Positions 1 to 8,159 are shown, numbered from the stretch's first letter. The stretch is 58,082 nucleotides of DNA from Bacteroidales bacterium (GCA_024636955.1 JAGXGB010000076.1:1-58082); one strand, 5' to 3'. Notes: a model not told the origin generated them from the sequence alone. Numbers and translations are program-made.

Positions 1-697
1 GACCCATTCCACACATGTCGATGTCAAGCTCTTTCATAAAAAGCAGATCATCGGCCAGGTCTTCAATAGTTTGATAAGGCAAACCTATCATTACGCCGGT
101 TCCAACCTGGTAGCCTATACTTTTTAGGTCGGCCAGTGCTTGTAACCTGCGTTCAAAGCTATGGGTTTGATCGTTAGGATGCAATTTGTAGTATAAATCG
201 CGGTTGGATGATTCTATACGAAGCAGATAACGGTGGGCGCCTGCATCAAACCACCGTTTGTAGGTATCGGGGGTTTGCTCACCAACTGACAAGGTTATGC
301 CTAATTTATTGTCTGATAACTGCTTGATCTGCTTCAGCAGATGCTCAATGCGTTCAGTGAATGCTTTATTTGATAGCTCCCCTCCCTGCAGCACAACCGA
401 TCCATACTTATTTACATAAGCAAATTCGGCGGCTTTCAGGATTTCTTCATCCGATAGGTTATAACGCTTTACGTTTTTATTGTCCTTTCGGATACCGCAG
501 TAATAACAATTCTTATTGCAGATGTTGGAAAATTCAATGAGACCCCGGAAATAAACTATTTTACCAACAAATTTCTCTTTCACTTCCGCGGCAAAGGCAT
601 ACAACTCTTTCAGCTCATCACCCTCAGCATTGAGCAGGGCAATAAGGTCATCCCTTCGTAGTGTACCGTTGTTTAAAATAGAGGTTATTGTGCTCAT
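1..697 (-). CDS. hydE: [FeFe]-hydrogenase maturase HydE (radical SAM), C-terminus cut by window edge
   Basis: Reading the minus strand from the ATG at 697 gives 232 residues that run off the window. The radical SAM motif is clear: Cys60, Cys64 and Cys67 (CNKNCYYCG), which bind the [4Fe-4S] cluster that cleaves S-adenosylmethionine, followed by QGGE at 104-107. The context FRGLIEFSNIC before the first cysteine and the following GIRKDN fit HydE rather than BioB or HydG. HydE acts in the cytoplasm in making the diiron subcluster of the [FeFe]-hydrogenase H-cluster. Family length is about 350 residues, so roughly a third is missing only because of the window edge. A TAATTTTG promoter box lies 21 bases upstream of the ATG. 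BioB/PylB-like relatives are the alternative, less likely. Confidence 0.9.
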   Translation of the reverse strand, partial: MSTITSILNNGTLRRDDLIALLNAEGDELKELYAFAAEVKEKFVGKIVYFRGLIEFSNICNKNCYYCGIRKDNKNVKRYNLSDEEILKAAEFAYVNKYGSVVLQGGELSNKAFTERIEHLLKQIKQLSDNKLGITLSVGEQTPDTYKRWFDAGAHRYLLRIESSNRDLYYKLHPNDQTHSFERRLQALADLKSIGYQVGTGVMIGLPYQTIEDLADDLLFMKELDIDMCGMG

Positions 698-717
698 TAT
701 TTTATGCATTACAGATG

Positions 718-725
718 CAAAATTA
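718..725 (-). promoter_or_regulatory. TAATTTTG minus-7 box for hydE
   Basis: The minus strand reads TAATTTTG, an exact match to the Bacteroidota minus-7 consensus TAnnTTTG, 20 bases before the hydE ATG. No TTG is seen at the expected minus-33 spacing; that position is occupied by the tandem duplication at 746-804. Confidence 0.5.
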
Positions 726-745
726 AGCTTTAAAGCAATGAGATA

Positions 746-804
746 GACTACCCAACCTTAAGTTTAGTGCCTTTAAAGACTACCCAACCTTTAGTTTAGT
801 GCCT
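746..804. repeat. Tandem duplication covering the 3' end of the peptidase gene
   Basis: Two 27-bp copies (746-772 and 778-804, period 32) differ at one base. The copy at 778-804 contains the last codons and stop of the peptidase gene; the other copy lies just beyond the stop, in the hydE upstream region. It looks like a slippage duplication. Confidence 0.85.
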
Positions 805-1724
805 ATTTTCAGGACTTTCTTAGGAGTAATTCCGTTCATCCTGCACAAACGGTCAACGGTAGTTTTATGTCGCCTTGCTATACTGTAAAGTGTATCTCCT
901 GACTTGATCTTAACATAAGATACATCATCATTGCCACTATTGGAACTTACCATTGATACTTCTTTGGAACCGAATCCAAGATTGTACTTGTCCATTGCCA
1001 GGAGGCCTTCTGTAAGACAATACTCTTCAAAATTGATGATTTTGATAGGATTGAAGTGCTCACCCAATATCCTGGTTTCAAAGTGCAGGTGTTCAGTAGT
1101 GGCACGACCAGTGCGGCCTCCCAGCCCTAAGGGTTGTCCCGCAGTCACTTCGTCATTCACTTCAACAAGGTATTTTGAGAGATGTGCATATACTGTTTCT
1201 AATCCGTTTAAGTGCCTGACCACTACAACCTTGCCATAGCCATGGATACTCCTTGCTATTCGTATTTTTCCATCAAAGGCACTGACTATGGTATCGCCTT
1301 TATCGAGCTTGATATCCACACCTGCGTGGAATCTTCCTCCCCGTGGACCATAATTTGAGATCACTTTACCTTTGAACGGAAAAACAAAGCGATGTTCTCT
1401 TAGATCATGCATAAATAGCAGAGCCGAATCAGAGATCTTCGACCAGTCAGTTCTGCCAATTCTGATATTAAGCGTATCCCACCTGTTGTTGTAAAGGACA
1501 TCAGTAGGTACAAACATCATATCACGGGTTACTGATTCATTGGAGATTAATTCAGGCTCGTATTCATCAGGCTCGTATTCGAAGTATTCGGGACCCGTTT
1601 CATTAATTTCGGGATTAAGGAATGTGGTAGTATCAATACTGAACGTTTGGCTATACGAATTGAAACTGCTGAGCAGAAACCATATTTGAGCTATTATTAT
1701 CAGAGTTTTCAAAAGTACTTGCAT
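780..1724 (-). CDS. Secreted M23-family metallopeptidase with C-terminal LysM
   Basis: A 314-residue exported peptidoglycan hydrolase of the LytM/M23 type. A signal peptide ends near SYSQ. The M23 domain carries the zinc-site motifs HAGVD (His133, Asp137) and HLHFE (His212, His214), plus His181 in YAHLS. A LysM domain, which binds glycan, fills about residues 269-314. All expected catalytic residues are present, so this should be an active D,D- or L,D-endopeptidase rather than a degenerate EnvC/NlpD-type activator. The frame is open to a GTG at 1757, but that codon is part of the TATTTTTG promoter box, so the ATG at 1724 is preferred. A short acidic repeat EYEPDEYEPE precedes the catalytic domain. 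Confidence 0.9.
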   Translation of the reverse strand: MQVLLKTLIIIAQIWFLLSSFNSYSQTFSIDTTTFLNPEINETGPEYFEYEPDEYEPELISNESVTRDMMFVPTDVLYNNRWDTLNIRIGRTDWSKISDSALLFMHDLREHRFVFPFKGKVISNYGPRGGRFHAGVDIKLDKGDTIVSAFDGKIRIARSIHGYGKVVVVRHLNGLETVYAHLSKYLVEVNDEVTAGQPLGLGGRTGRATTEHLHFETRILGEHFNPIKIINFEEYCLTEGLLAMDKYNLGFGSKEVSMVSSNSGNDDVSYVKIKSGDTLYSIARRHKTTVDRLCRMNGITPKKVLKIGTKLKVG

Positions 1725-1756
1725 GCCAAAAGAGATTCGTGGGAATTCGTTGAGCA

Positions 1757-1790
1757 CAAAAATAATGCAATATGTTTGAAGTTAAACCAA
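1757..1790 (-). promoter_or_regulatory. Promoter of the M23 peptidase gene
   Basis: The minus strand has TATTTTTG (1757-1764), an exact TAnnTTTG box, with a TTG (1788-1790) 23 bases upstream. The implied transcription start, a few bases past 1757, leaves a short leader before the ATG at 1724. Confidence 0.5.
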
Positions 1791-1928
1791 TTTGAATCGG
1801 CTCTAACCTTCAATTTGCTGGTTAAGCCTGTTAAAAAATGTTAATGGATTAGACTTATAAAAATATACCGTAATAGTTTCTTAAAACTGTAAAGGTTGGA
1901 ATTGGATTGAATGTTCCTAACCCCTGTT

Positions 1929-1993
1929 GATACAAAAAAGGGGTGTTTTTTATTACAGCACCTTAATGATACTAAAAAGGGGTGTCTTTTTTA
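1929..1993. repeat. Direct repeat at a terminator (period 39)
   Basis: Two imperfect copies of a sequence like GATACAAAAAAGGGGTGT (starting at 1929 and 1968) lie between the SGNH gene and the peptidase gene. The second copy forms part of the terminator hairpin at 1974-2006, so the terminator appears to have been partly duplicated. Confidence 0.6.
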
Positions 1994-2006
1994 AGACAAC
2001 CCCTTT
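1974..2006 (-). terminator. Rho-independent terminator of the FadL/SGNH operon
   Basis: On the minus strand, a GGGGTTGTCTT arm pairs with AAGACACCCC around an AAAA loop (one bulged T) and is followed by TTTTT. It lies about 70 bases beyond the stop of the SGNH gene. Confidence 0.75.
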
Positions 2007-2074
2007 AAAGAAATATAAAGCTCAGGAATATTTTCTCATAAAGAAATCAGGGAAATATTCACCTTTAGTCAACA

Positions 2075-3397
2075 TTATGGGAATATAATTCCCGGATAAT
2101 CAATTACATTAAGCAGTGGAATGCTCGACTCATACTTAGCATTAATAGCTTCAATAAAGAAATTTGCAACTATAGCGTTTCCTCTGGAAGTTAAGTGAAT
2201 ACCATCAAGTGAATTAATGCCACCGGTGATATATGATGCATTAAAGCGAGCACCATCGTATACTAACCCTGTACGGATGTTATTAAAAATAGCGTTTACA
2301 TTAACGAAAGCGAGGTTGTGACTTGCAGCCAGACTTTCGATTACAGCGTTAAGTTGCTGAGTTGCTTCTTTGATATTGGCAATTTCACCTTCATCTAAAA
2401 AGTAATGTGCTGGTATAGGCTTTTGCGATCCCCATCCTTTACACTTTATCGAATCCTGTGGAAGTGATAACAGTATAAGTTCAGTCGATTTGATTTGTCG
2501 TAAACCTCCTACAGCCCCAGGGTCAGCAACGATGAAAGGGTTTGGGCCTAACTGAAATACAATACCCAGTGGAGCATATGCAGCATTGAGTCCGGCAACC
2601 TGTGCTTCATTAGTCAGTGCCAGGCCATTATAAGGAAATGTGGTAAAATGTGCGATATTGGTAATATCAGGGATGTTTGCAACAACCCCTTTTGCTCCAT
2701 TGGCAGTTAAGGCTGTGAGCAGTGTTGAGTAAGCATAAGAGAATAGCTGCACGGATGTTAGCGAATCCTGCTCCCCTCCTGCCAGGGCGTAAGTAAGGAT
2801 ATCATAATTACCTGCCCAAAGACTGAAAAAAGTAGGATTTAATGATACTGCCTGTTCTACAACAGAGATCTGGGCACCGGTGGCAAACCTTGCGAAATAA
2901 GGGTTCATGCTACCGTAACCTGGCACAAGTAAATGAAATGACTTGGCACCCGGAACTCCAAGATTATGTGAACCGTGCAGTTCCTGACTATTGGTAAAAT
3001 TCTTTGGATCGGGTGTTTTCGGATCAAGCATTGCTAAAGGAAAAGGTCCCAAAGAAGGTGCTACTCCATCTACCGGTTGACCAAAGCAGTCCCTTACAGT
3101 ATTCAGGTTTAAAACCAGTCTCCTTCCAAAACCAATATCATCGTACATCAGCGGTTGTATAAATTCTCCGCCACCTACAGTTTTTAATTGGCCTGCAATC
3201 AAATTAGGATATGAAACCTGTTGACCACTCCTATACAAATCACCATCAAGGTATCCTGCAGTCAGAGAATTCCCTAAAGAAATGTATGTGGTGAAATCAG
3301 CATTACCGGCTGATGGTGTGAAACTCTCAATTTCAGGTTTGCAAGCTGTAAGTACAACTGCAATCAGGAATAAGTATAATATTTTATAGTTTTTCAT
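2075..3397 (-). CDS. SGNH/GDSL-family lipolytic lipoprotein
   Basis: A 440-residue lipoprotein: lipobox VLTAC with Cys19 as the lipidated residue, so it should be anchored in the outer membrane. The SGNH hydrolase block I reads LGNSLTAG with Ser44 as nucleophile (GNSL instead of GDSL), a WAGNYD block sits mid-protein, and block V reads DGIHLTSRG with the Asp398/His401 pair. This is a serine esterase/lipase fold; the substrate cannot be told from sequence. It lies 18 bases downstream of an OmpP1/FadL channel gene in the same direction. A FadL channel paired with an SGNH lipoprotein recurs in Bacteroidota, and a joint role in releasing and taking up fatty acids is a reasonable inference. Confidence 0.88.
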   Translation of the reverse strand: MKNYKILYLFLIAVVLTACKPEIESFTPSAGNADFTTYISLGNSLTAGYLDGDLYRSGQQVSYPNLIAGQLKTVGGGEFIQPLMYDDIGFGRRLVLNLNTVRDCFGQPVDGVAPSLGPFPLAMLDPKTPDPKNFTNSQELHGSHNLGVPGAKSFHLLVPGYGSMNPYFARFATGAQISVVEQAVSLNPTFFSLWAGNYDILTYALAGGEQDSLTSVQLFSYAYSTLLTALTANGAKGVVANIPDITNIAHFTTFPYNGLALTNEAQVAGLNAAYAPLGIVFQLGPNPFIVADPGAVGGLRQIKSTELILLSLPQDSIKCKGWGSQKPIPAHYFLDEGEIANIKEATQQLNAVIESLAASHNLAFVNVNAIFNNIRTGLVYDGARFNASYITGGINSLDGIHLTSRGNAIVANFFIEAINAKYESSIPLLNVIDYPGIIFP

Positions 3398-3415
3398 AAT
3401 GGTCTTTGAATTGAT

Positions 3416-4639
3416 TTAGAAATTATACGATATGCCAAATCCCGGGATGTATGTCTGGGTTTTGAAAGTGCCCGAAAAATTATCAGGTAGGTAAGTACGT
3501 TCACCTTCTTGTCCGGATATATATAGGAAAGAGAGTTCAATAGCGAGTTTTTCTACCGGTAGATAAGTAATACCTGCAGTTAAACCAACACTGTTCAAAC
3601 TTGGTGTTTCAGGTGAGAAGTAATCAGAATTCACAGGTGAGGGATCATAATATCCACCAGCCCTGATAAAGAATGAGTTTGTCAACTTATATTCAGTACC
3701 TAGCCTCACGATCATTTTGTTGCTGTATAGTCGGGGATTTCTTGAATCAGCAAGTGCTGGGGTATTTTTTTCAAAATCAAAGATCAGAGAGTCATAACTG
3801 CTCCAGAATACATAGTTTAAACTGAATGCAACCATCAATTTATCGCTCACATCATAAGCTGCACCAAAATCAAGGTTGGCCGGCAAAGGAAGCTTGGTTG
3901 AAACATTGGTATTTGGGAAATTCCCTTGCAGAGAAACCGGAACATCAAATGTTGCAACAGCATCGTCAGTTTCCATATCCATTGCTGAGCGGTAATCGAG
4001 ACCTATATTCAAACCATCAATAGGCCTGACCATAATGCCTGCATTGAATCCAATTTTACTGGTTGAACCTTCGAGGTTGATGCTGCCTTCACCGCCGGCG
4101 TTGAATACAGGCAATGCCTTGTTTAATTCAAACTTACCGGTAGCATATACTAATCCAACACCCACTCCTATTTTATCATTGATTTTATAGGAAACAGTTG
4201 GCTGATAGAATATAGCCTGCAGGGAAAGATCCTGTATGAGGTATCTTCCAATCCAGTCCTTACCCCATGAAAGGCTGTTCCCGTATGGGGTGTTAATTGC
4301 AAGTCCTGCGCTGAAGCGATCATTTATTCTCACTGCACCATAAAAATAAAAAGGAGTACCCCATGGGTTGTCAGTTAAAGCTTCTGCCAATGAAGGTTCT
4401 GTTTTCTTATAGGCTGTATAGGATCGTATTCCGTTCACCCCAAGTGCAAAACTATAATCAGGAGCTATGAATGAAAGTCCTCCCGGATTATAGAAGAGTA
4501 CACTTGCATCAAGCGTAAGTGGGGTACCGACTAAACCCATACCGATTTGCCTGATGCCATGTAAACCAACTTGATAACCACCTGCTATTGCAGTTGAAAA
4601 AGTTGTTACAAGCAAGATCATAAATGTAAATTTCCTCAT
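3416..4639 (-). CDS. OmpP1/FadL-family outer-membrane transport protein
   Basis: A 407-residue protein with a signal peptide ending near STAIA. The N-terminal part of the mature protein (GGYQVGLHGIRQIGMG, then ALDASVLFYNPGGLSF) is the conserved FadL/TodX pattern, in which the N-terminus plugs the barrel and NPA/NPG-type turns recur. The remainder alternates short hydrophobic and polar stretches as beta-strands do and ends in an aromatic residue (GISYNF), as expected for Bam-inserted barrels. The family moves long-chain fatty acids or other hydrophobic compounds through the outer membrane. It is the first gene of an apparent two-gene unit with the SGNH lipoprotein downstream. The substrate is unknown. 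Confidence 0.88.
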   Translation of the reverse strand: MRKFTFMILLVTTFSTAIAGGYQVGLHGIRQIGMGLVGTPLTLDASVLFYNPGGLSFIAPDYSFALGVNGIRSYTAYKKTEPSLAEALTDNPWGTPFYFYGAVRINDRFSAGLAINTPYGNSLSWGKDWIGRYLIQDLSLQAIFYQPTVSYKINDKIGVGVGLVYATGKFELNKALPVFNAGGEGSINLEGSTSKIGFNAGIMVRPIDGLNIGLDYRSAMDMETDDAVATFDVPVSLQGNFPNTNVSTKLPLPANLDFGAAYDVSDKLMVAFSLNYVFWSSYDSLIFDFEKNTPALADSRNPRLYSNKMIVRLGTEYKLTNSFFIRAGGYYDPSPVNSDYFSPETPSLNSVGLTAGITYLPVEKLAIELSFLYISGQEGERTYLPDNFSGTFKTQTYIPGFGISYNF

Positions 4640-4667
4640 GTTCCAAATGTTAGGTTAAATAATAAGA

Positions 4668-4686
4668 GTTGAAGGCTTTCTTCAAC
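4668..4686 (-). terminator. Hairpin between ung and the FadL gene
   Basis: A perfect inverted repeat GTTGAAG / CTTCAAC with a 5-base loop lies just after the ung stop. On the minus strand it is followed by CTCTTATTATT, only a weak T-rich tract, so termination is plausible but not certain. Confidence 0.4.
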
Positions 4687-4701
4687 ATTTTGCAATAGGA
4701 C

Positions 4702-5397
4702 TTATATAGTTACTCCGCGCATCAGGTTCCAGTCAATTGGCCCTAACCCTGACTCTGCAAGTATTTTATTCGTTTTTGAAAAGGCACTGCAACCAATAAA
4801 ACCACGATACGCGCTCAAAGGCGATGGATGTGGTGCTTCGAGTATAAAATTCTTAGTTGTGTTGATCAATGATCGTTTATTTTGAGCATACTTTCCCCAG
4901 AGTAAAAATACAATGTTTTCCCTTGTATCAGATATTAATTTTATGACAGCATCAGTAAATTGTTCCCACCCTTTTCCCTGATGCGATCCAGCCTGGTTAG
5001 CCCTTACTGTTAATGTAGCATTCAATAATAACACGCCTTGCTCAGCCCAGCTAATCAAATTACCGGATGTAGGAAACTGGCATCCGGTATCACGCTTTAA
5101 CTCAGTTAGGATATTATTAAGCGATGGTGGGAAAGCCACACCCTCAGGCACCGAGAAACATAGTCCGTGCGCCTGACCGATTCCATGGTAGGGATCCTGA
5201 CCAAGAATGACAACCTTTAATTTATCAAAAGGAGTTTTGTTGAATGCTTCAAAAATGAGTGGGCCAGGTGGAAAGATAGGAAAAGCTAACTTTTCAGATA
5301 ATAAAAAGGTCTTTAGTTCATTGAAATAATCCTTTTCAAATTCACCTTGTAGTAATTCTTTCCAGCTGGCTTCAATCTGTGGATTAATAGTGGTCAT
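4702..5397 (-). CDS. ung: Uracil-DNA glycosylase
   Basis: A 231-residue family 1 uracil-DNA glycosylase, of normal length. The water-activating loop GQDPYHG is at 66-72 with catalytic Asp68; the LLLN uracil-recognition stretch is in [12 protein letters not shown], and the minor-groove intercalation loop [11 protein letters not shown] starts at His190. It removes uracil from DNA in the cytoplasm as the first step of base excision repair. A TAACTTTG box lies directly against the start codon (5399-5406), which would place transcription start at or just inside the gene, so the transcript may have almost no leader or another promoter may be used. It appears to be transcribed alone. Confidence 0.97.
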   Translation of the reverse strand: MTTINPQIEASWKELLQGEFEKDYFNELKTFLLSEKLAFPIFPPGPLIFEAFNKTPFDKLKVVILGQDPYHGIGQAHGLCFSVPEGVAFPPSLNNILTELKRDTGCQFPTSGNLISWAEQGVLLLNATLTVRANQAGSHQGKGWEQFTDAVIKLISDTRENIVFLLWGKYAQNKRSLINTTKNFILEAPHPSPLSAYRGFIGCSAFSKTNKILAESGLGPIDWNLMRGVTI

Positions 5398-5503
5398 GCA
5401 AAGTTACCTTTTGCTCTTTTTTTGATTAACAATAAATAACCGTTTTGACAGTTATTTGTTATAACTAGAATTCAAATCATAACCCGTTGAACACTGTAAA
5501 TAT

Positions 5504-5632
5504 ATGAAAAAATCAATTCAGATCATCCTGGTGGTTTTCACTCTCGCAATTATTGCAGTTTCCTGCAAATCAGCAGAGAGATGTGCTGCTTATGGAGAAA
5601 CTCATAGATATAAGGTAGACCGTAATTTCTAA
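5504..5632 (+). CDS. Small (42-residue) lipoprotein
   Basis: An ATG at 5504 opens a 42-residue frame: a positively charged start (MKKS), a hydrophobic segment, then lipobox AVSC with Cys21, and a 21-residue mature tail ending HRYKVDRNF. The tail holds a second cysteine in ERCAAYGETH. A strong terminator follows 20 bases after the stop, which supports a real transcription unit. Tiny lipoproteins with a similar Cys-x-x-Tyr-Gly core occur in Bacteroidota genomes as hypothetical proteins (recalled, not checked); no function is known to me. It lies divergent from ung. Confidence 0.7.
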   Translation: MKKSIQIILVVFTLAIIAVSCKSAERCAAYGETHRYKVDRNF

Positions 5633-5652
5633 TTTGGCTTAATTTTCCATTC

Positions 5653-5678
5653 AGCCTGTGATTTTCATGGGCTTTTTT
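5653..5678 (+). terminator. Terminator after the 42-residue lipoprotein gene
   Basis: A 9-bp stem (AGCCTGTGA with TCATGGGCT, two G-T pairs) with a 3-base loop is followed by TTTTT. Confidence 0.75.
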
Positions 5679-5758
5679 GTTTTATAGTGCTTCCAATTGC
5701 ATACATTTGTACCTGCGTGTTATTTGTTTATTGTGCCACTACTTGCATACTTTTGTAC
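5677..5758 (+). promoter_or_regulatory. Tandem promoters with duplicated TTGCATAC(A/T)TTTGTAC
   Basis: Two 16-bp copies, at 5697-5712 and 5743-5758, each contain a minus-7 box (TACATTTG 5702-5709; TACTTTTG 5748-5755). Each box has a TTG at minus-33 spacing (5677-5679, 22 bases; 5724-5726, 21 bases). They precede the ATG at 5779 by about 70 and 24 bases. Confidence 0.6.
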
Positions 5759-5778
5759 TTTTTTGTTGTTATAATCAG

Positions 5779-6540
5779 ATGAGAAAGACCATTCAGAGCT
5801 TGCTTTTTATTGTAATAGTACTTTTTAGCCTTCCTGCTGAAGCCCAATATGATCCGGCTTTTGACACGATAGGCGACAATGTATTGTTCAGAAAAGAGAT
5901 GAATGGTGCTTTGATAGTTCACACTAATGGTTGGGGCCTTGAGTATCGGGTTGGAAGAAACAGGTCGATATTCAATAAAATGATGCTTGAGTTTGACCTG
6001 TTAGAATACAAGCATTCGAAAGAAATTAAGAGCATCAACCCTTTTTACACGAACACCCGAAGCTATATATACGGCAAACTCAATACAATCTACATGCTGC
6101 GTGCCGGTTTTGGAGAGCAAAGAATGCTGAACCGAAAACCATACAGCGGAGGTGTTGAATTGCGACTTTTTTACACGGGTGGGCTTTCTGTGGCTTTCGC
6201 TAAACCAGTGTACCTTAATATTATGGAATGGGATACCACCGAGTATCGTCCCAGAATCAGTGTTGAAAAGTATAACCCTAACGAACACTTCCCTGACAAT
6301 ATATATGGCAGAGCCTCATTTCTAAAGGGATTTGATGAGCTAAAGCCATACCCCGGTGCTTATGTAAAAGTAGGCCTCGGCATAGAATTCGGCACCATCA
6401 ATCAGAACACGAAAGTAGCCGAAGTAGGTGCAGTGGTTGATTTCTATGCAAAAGCAATTCCCATAATGGCATCCCAAAGCCCCGAACAGTTTTTCCTGAC
6501 GTTGTATATTAGTTTTGGCATTGGAAAAAGGTACGATTAA
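5779..6540 (+). CDS. Secreted, putative outer-membrane beta-barrel protein
   Basis: A 253-residue protein with a signal peptide ending near PAEAQ. The frame is open upstream to 5677, but that region is terminator and promoter, so the ATG at 5779 is used. The mature part begins NGALIVHTNGWGLEYRVGR and has amphipathic strand-like segments, a glycine-rich last third (AYVKVGLGIEFG, EVGAVVDFYAKAI) and a final segment FFLTLYISFGIGKRYD, as in small outer-membrane barrels. No enzyme motif is visible. I recall similar proteins only as conserved hypothetical proteins of Bacteroidota. It is a single-gene unit bounded by tandem promoters and a strong terminator. Confidence 0.65.
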   Translation: MRKTIQSLLFIVIVLFSLPAEAQYDPAFDTIGDNVLFRKEMNGALIVHTNGWGLEYRVGRNRSIFNKMMLEFDLLEYKHSKEIKSINPFYTNTRSYIYGKLNTIYMLRAGFGEQRMLNRKPYSGGVELRLFYTGGLSVAFAKPVYLNIMEWDTTEYRPRISVEKYNPNEHFPDNIYGRASFLKGFDELKPYPGAYVKVGLGIEFGTINQNTKVAEVGAVVDFYAKAIPIMASQSPEQFFLTLYISFGIGKRYD

Positions 6541-6617
6541 AATCGTATAATAAGGTCACCCCTAAGGTCCCCGCCTACACATCAGGGCTTTAGCCATGAA
6601 CGAGATGGTGTTGAATG

Positions 6618-6650
6618 AAAAAAGCCATCTCAGTTAAGACGGCTTTTTTT
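6618..6650. terminator. Bidirectional terminator between convergent genes
   Basis: AAAAAAGCCATCT pairs with AGACGGCTTTTTTT around a 6-base loop with one mismatch. The A-run and T-run flank the stem on both sides, so it can serve the plus gene ending at 6540 and the minus gene ending at 6687. Confidence 0.8.
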
Positions 6651-6686
6651 CAATGTTAAATAACGATCGCTTAATTACAATATCGT

Positions 6687-8159
6687 TTATTTTCGAATTA
6701 TCAATTTAGATGTGCTTCTTTGTCCGTTGATTAGAACACTCATCATGTATATTCCGTTGTTCAGGTCGCCAAGGATAAGGTCTTTATGCTGACCGTTTGT
6801 GAATGCAGCAGTTGCATCTAAGCGTTTGTTTCCAAGCAGATCATAGATTTCAATAGTAGCATTACCGGTATAATTATTCCTTAAACGAATACTTATCCTG
6901 TCAACAGCAGGAGAAGGATATACGCGCGCACTGTACTTTAATTGAGCATCTTCTTCGAGTCCTAAAGTAACGCTCCTGAAACTCCATGTGTCGCTGTAAT
7001 CAGATGTGTCCCTACTGCTAATAGCTCTAACTCTCCAGTAGTATACATTAGCACTATCCAACACATGAAGAGGAATTTTAAATGTAGCATCTTGTCCTCC
7101 GGAGTTGATTGAATAAGAAAAAGCGTCTGTAAATTCAGCATTATGTGCTAAATCTAACTGATAGCCATGAATTCCTGAAATAGGCACCCAGGTGAGGGTT
7201 GGTTGCAGCACCACATTAGTTGCATTATTTGATGGTGAAGTCAGGCTAACCTTAGCAACGGTATTAAACGAACGAATATCTGACATCAGTGTATCAGCAG
7301 CATGAATAGCTGCTACCTGCCAGTAATAGGTTGTTCCAAATAAAAATGTATCCGGAGCAAACTTAAGCTTCTCTGGTGCTACATTATAAGCTTCAAACTG
7401 ATCAAGTTCAGGATCTGTAGAAACATGTATTTGATATTTGGTAACTCCATCTATTTTGTTCCACTCGAATAAAACATCAGGAGAAATAGCAGTTGCATTA
7501 TTAGCCGGGTTCTTCAACAAGAAGGTATTTGTTACAGTAAAAGAGCGTGTGTCGCCCCAGGCAGACGTATCACTTGCATGGAATCCACGAATTCTGATAT
7601 AATACTTTTGTCCGAAATGCAATGATGAAGCGTTGGTCTGCGATGGAGTTTTGTTTATTACAGTGGTGCTTATTAGCATAGGACTGTCAAAATTTGCAGT
7701 TGTATCAATTTGATAGTTGATATGGCTAACCCCGGTAATATCTGTCCAAATGATCTGAACATTCGCTGCTACAGCAGTTGCATTTTCATTAGGTCTGCGA
7801 ATAAGAACTGCAGGAATAACTGTGAAGCTTCTAACTTCTGACCAGTCGGAAGTTGCAGAATTATCAATAGCCCTGACTTTCCAGAAATATGTGACACCAA
7901 ATTTAAGTTCTGACATTTTTGAACTGGTGAGTTCTGTACTGAAAATAACCGGTGCGGTAAAATCAGCTGTTGTGTCAAGTTGAAGCTCATAATGCAAGCC
8001 TAAAAGCCCGGTAACTGCACTCCAGTCAAGTTCAACATCCGGAAAAACCCCAGTAACATTATTGGCTGGTGATATAAGTGATGGGGTGTAGATATCAGGT
8101 GACGCTTTCAACGTTAAAGTTGCAACAACTATCAGGAACGTTAAGTATATTTTTCTCAT
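6687..8159 (-). CDS. Secreted FN3-repeat protein with T9SS sorting domain
   Basis: 490 residues: a signal peptide (cleavage near LKASP), then four fibronectin-III-like repeats of about 95 residues. Each repeat begins like LxSPANNATxVxPDVxLxW and contains YxxQxDTTADF and FGxxYYWxVRAI patterns; starts are near residues 24, 117, 212 and 306. The last 80 residues are a type A T9SS sorting domain: SPAVDRISIRL, IEIYDLLGNKR, LNNGIYMMSV and a basic end LIIRK. The protein should cross the outer membrane through the Por system and be cell-surface attached or released. No catalytic motif is seen, so adhesion or binding is more likely than an enzyme role. It lies 52 bases downstream of the T9SS propeller gene in the same direction. 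Confidence 0.85.
   Translation of the reverse strand: MRKIYLTFLIVVATLTLKASPDIYTPSLISPANNVTGVFPDVELDWSAVTGLLGLHYELQLDTTADFTAPVIFSTELTSSKMSELKFGVTYFWKVRAIDNSATSDWSEVRSFTVIPAVLIRRPNENATAVAANVQIIWTDITGVSHINYQIDTTANFDSPMLISTTVINKTPSQTNASSLHFGQKYYIRIRGFHASDTSAWGDTRSFTVTNTFLLKNPANNATAISPDVLFEWNKIDGVTKYQIHVSTDPELDQFEAYNVAPEKLKFAPDTFLFGTTYYWQVAAIHAADTLMSDIRSFNTVAKVSLTSPSNNATNVVLQPTLTWVPISGIHGYQLDLAHNAEFTDAFSYSINSGGQDATFKIPLHVLDSANVYYWRVRAISSRDTSDYSDTWSFRSVTLGLEEDAQLKYSARVYPSPAVDRISIRLRNNYTGNATIEIYDLLGNKRLDATAAFTNGQHKDLILGDLNNGIYMMSVLINGQRSTSKLIIRK

Noticed and set aside
1725..1757. GTG at 1757 as start of the M23 peptidase
   Set aside because: The GTG lies in the TATTTTTG promoter box; the ATG at 1724 gives a normal signal peptide.
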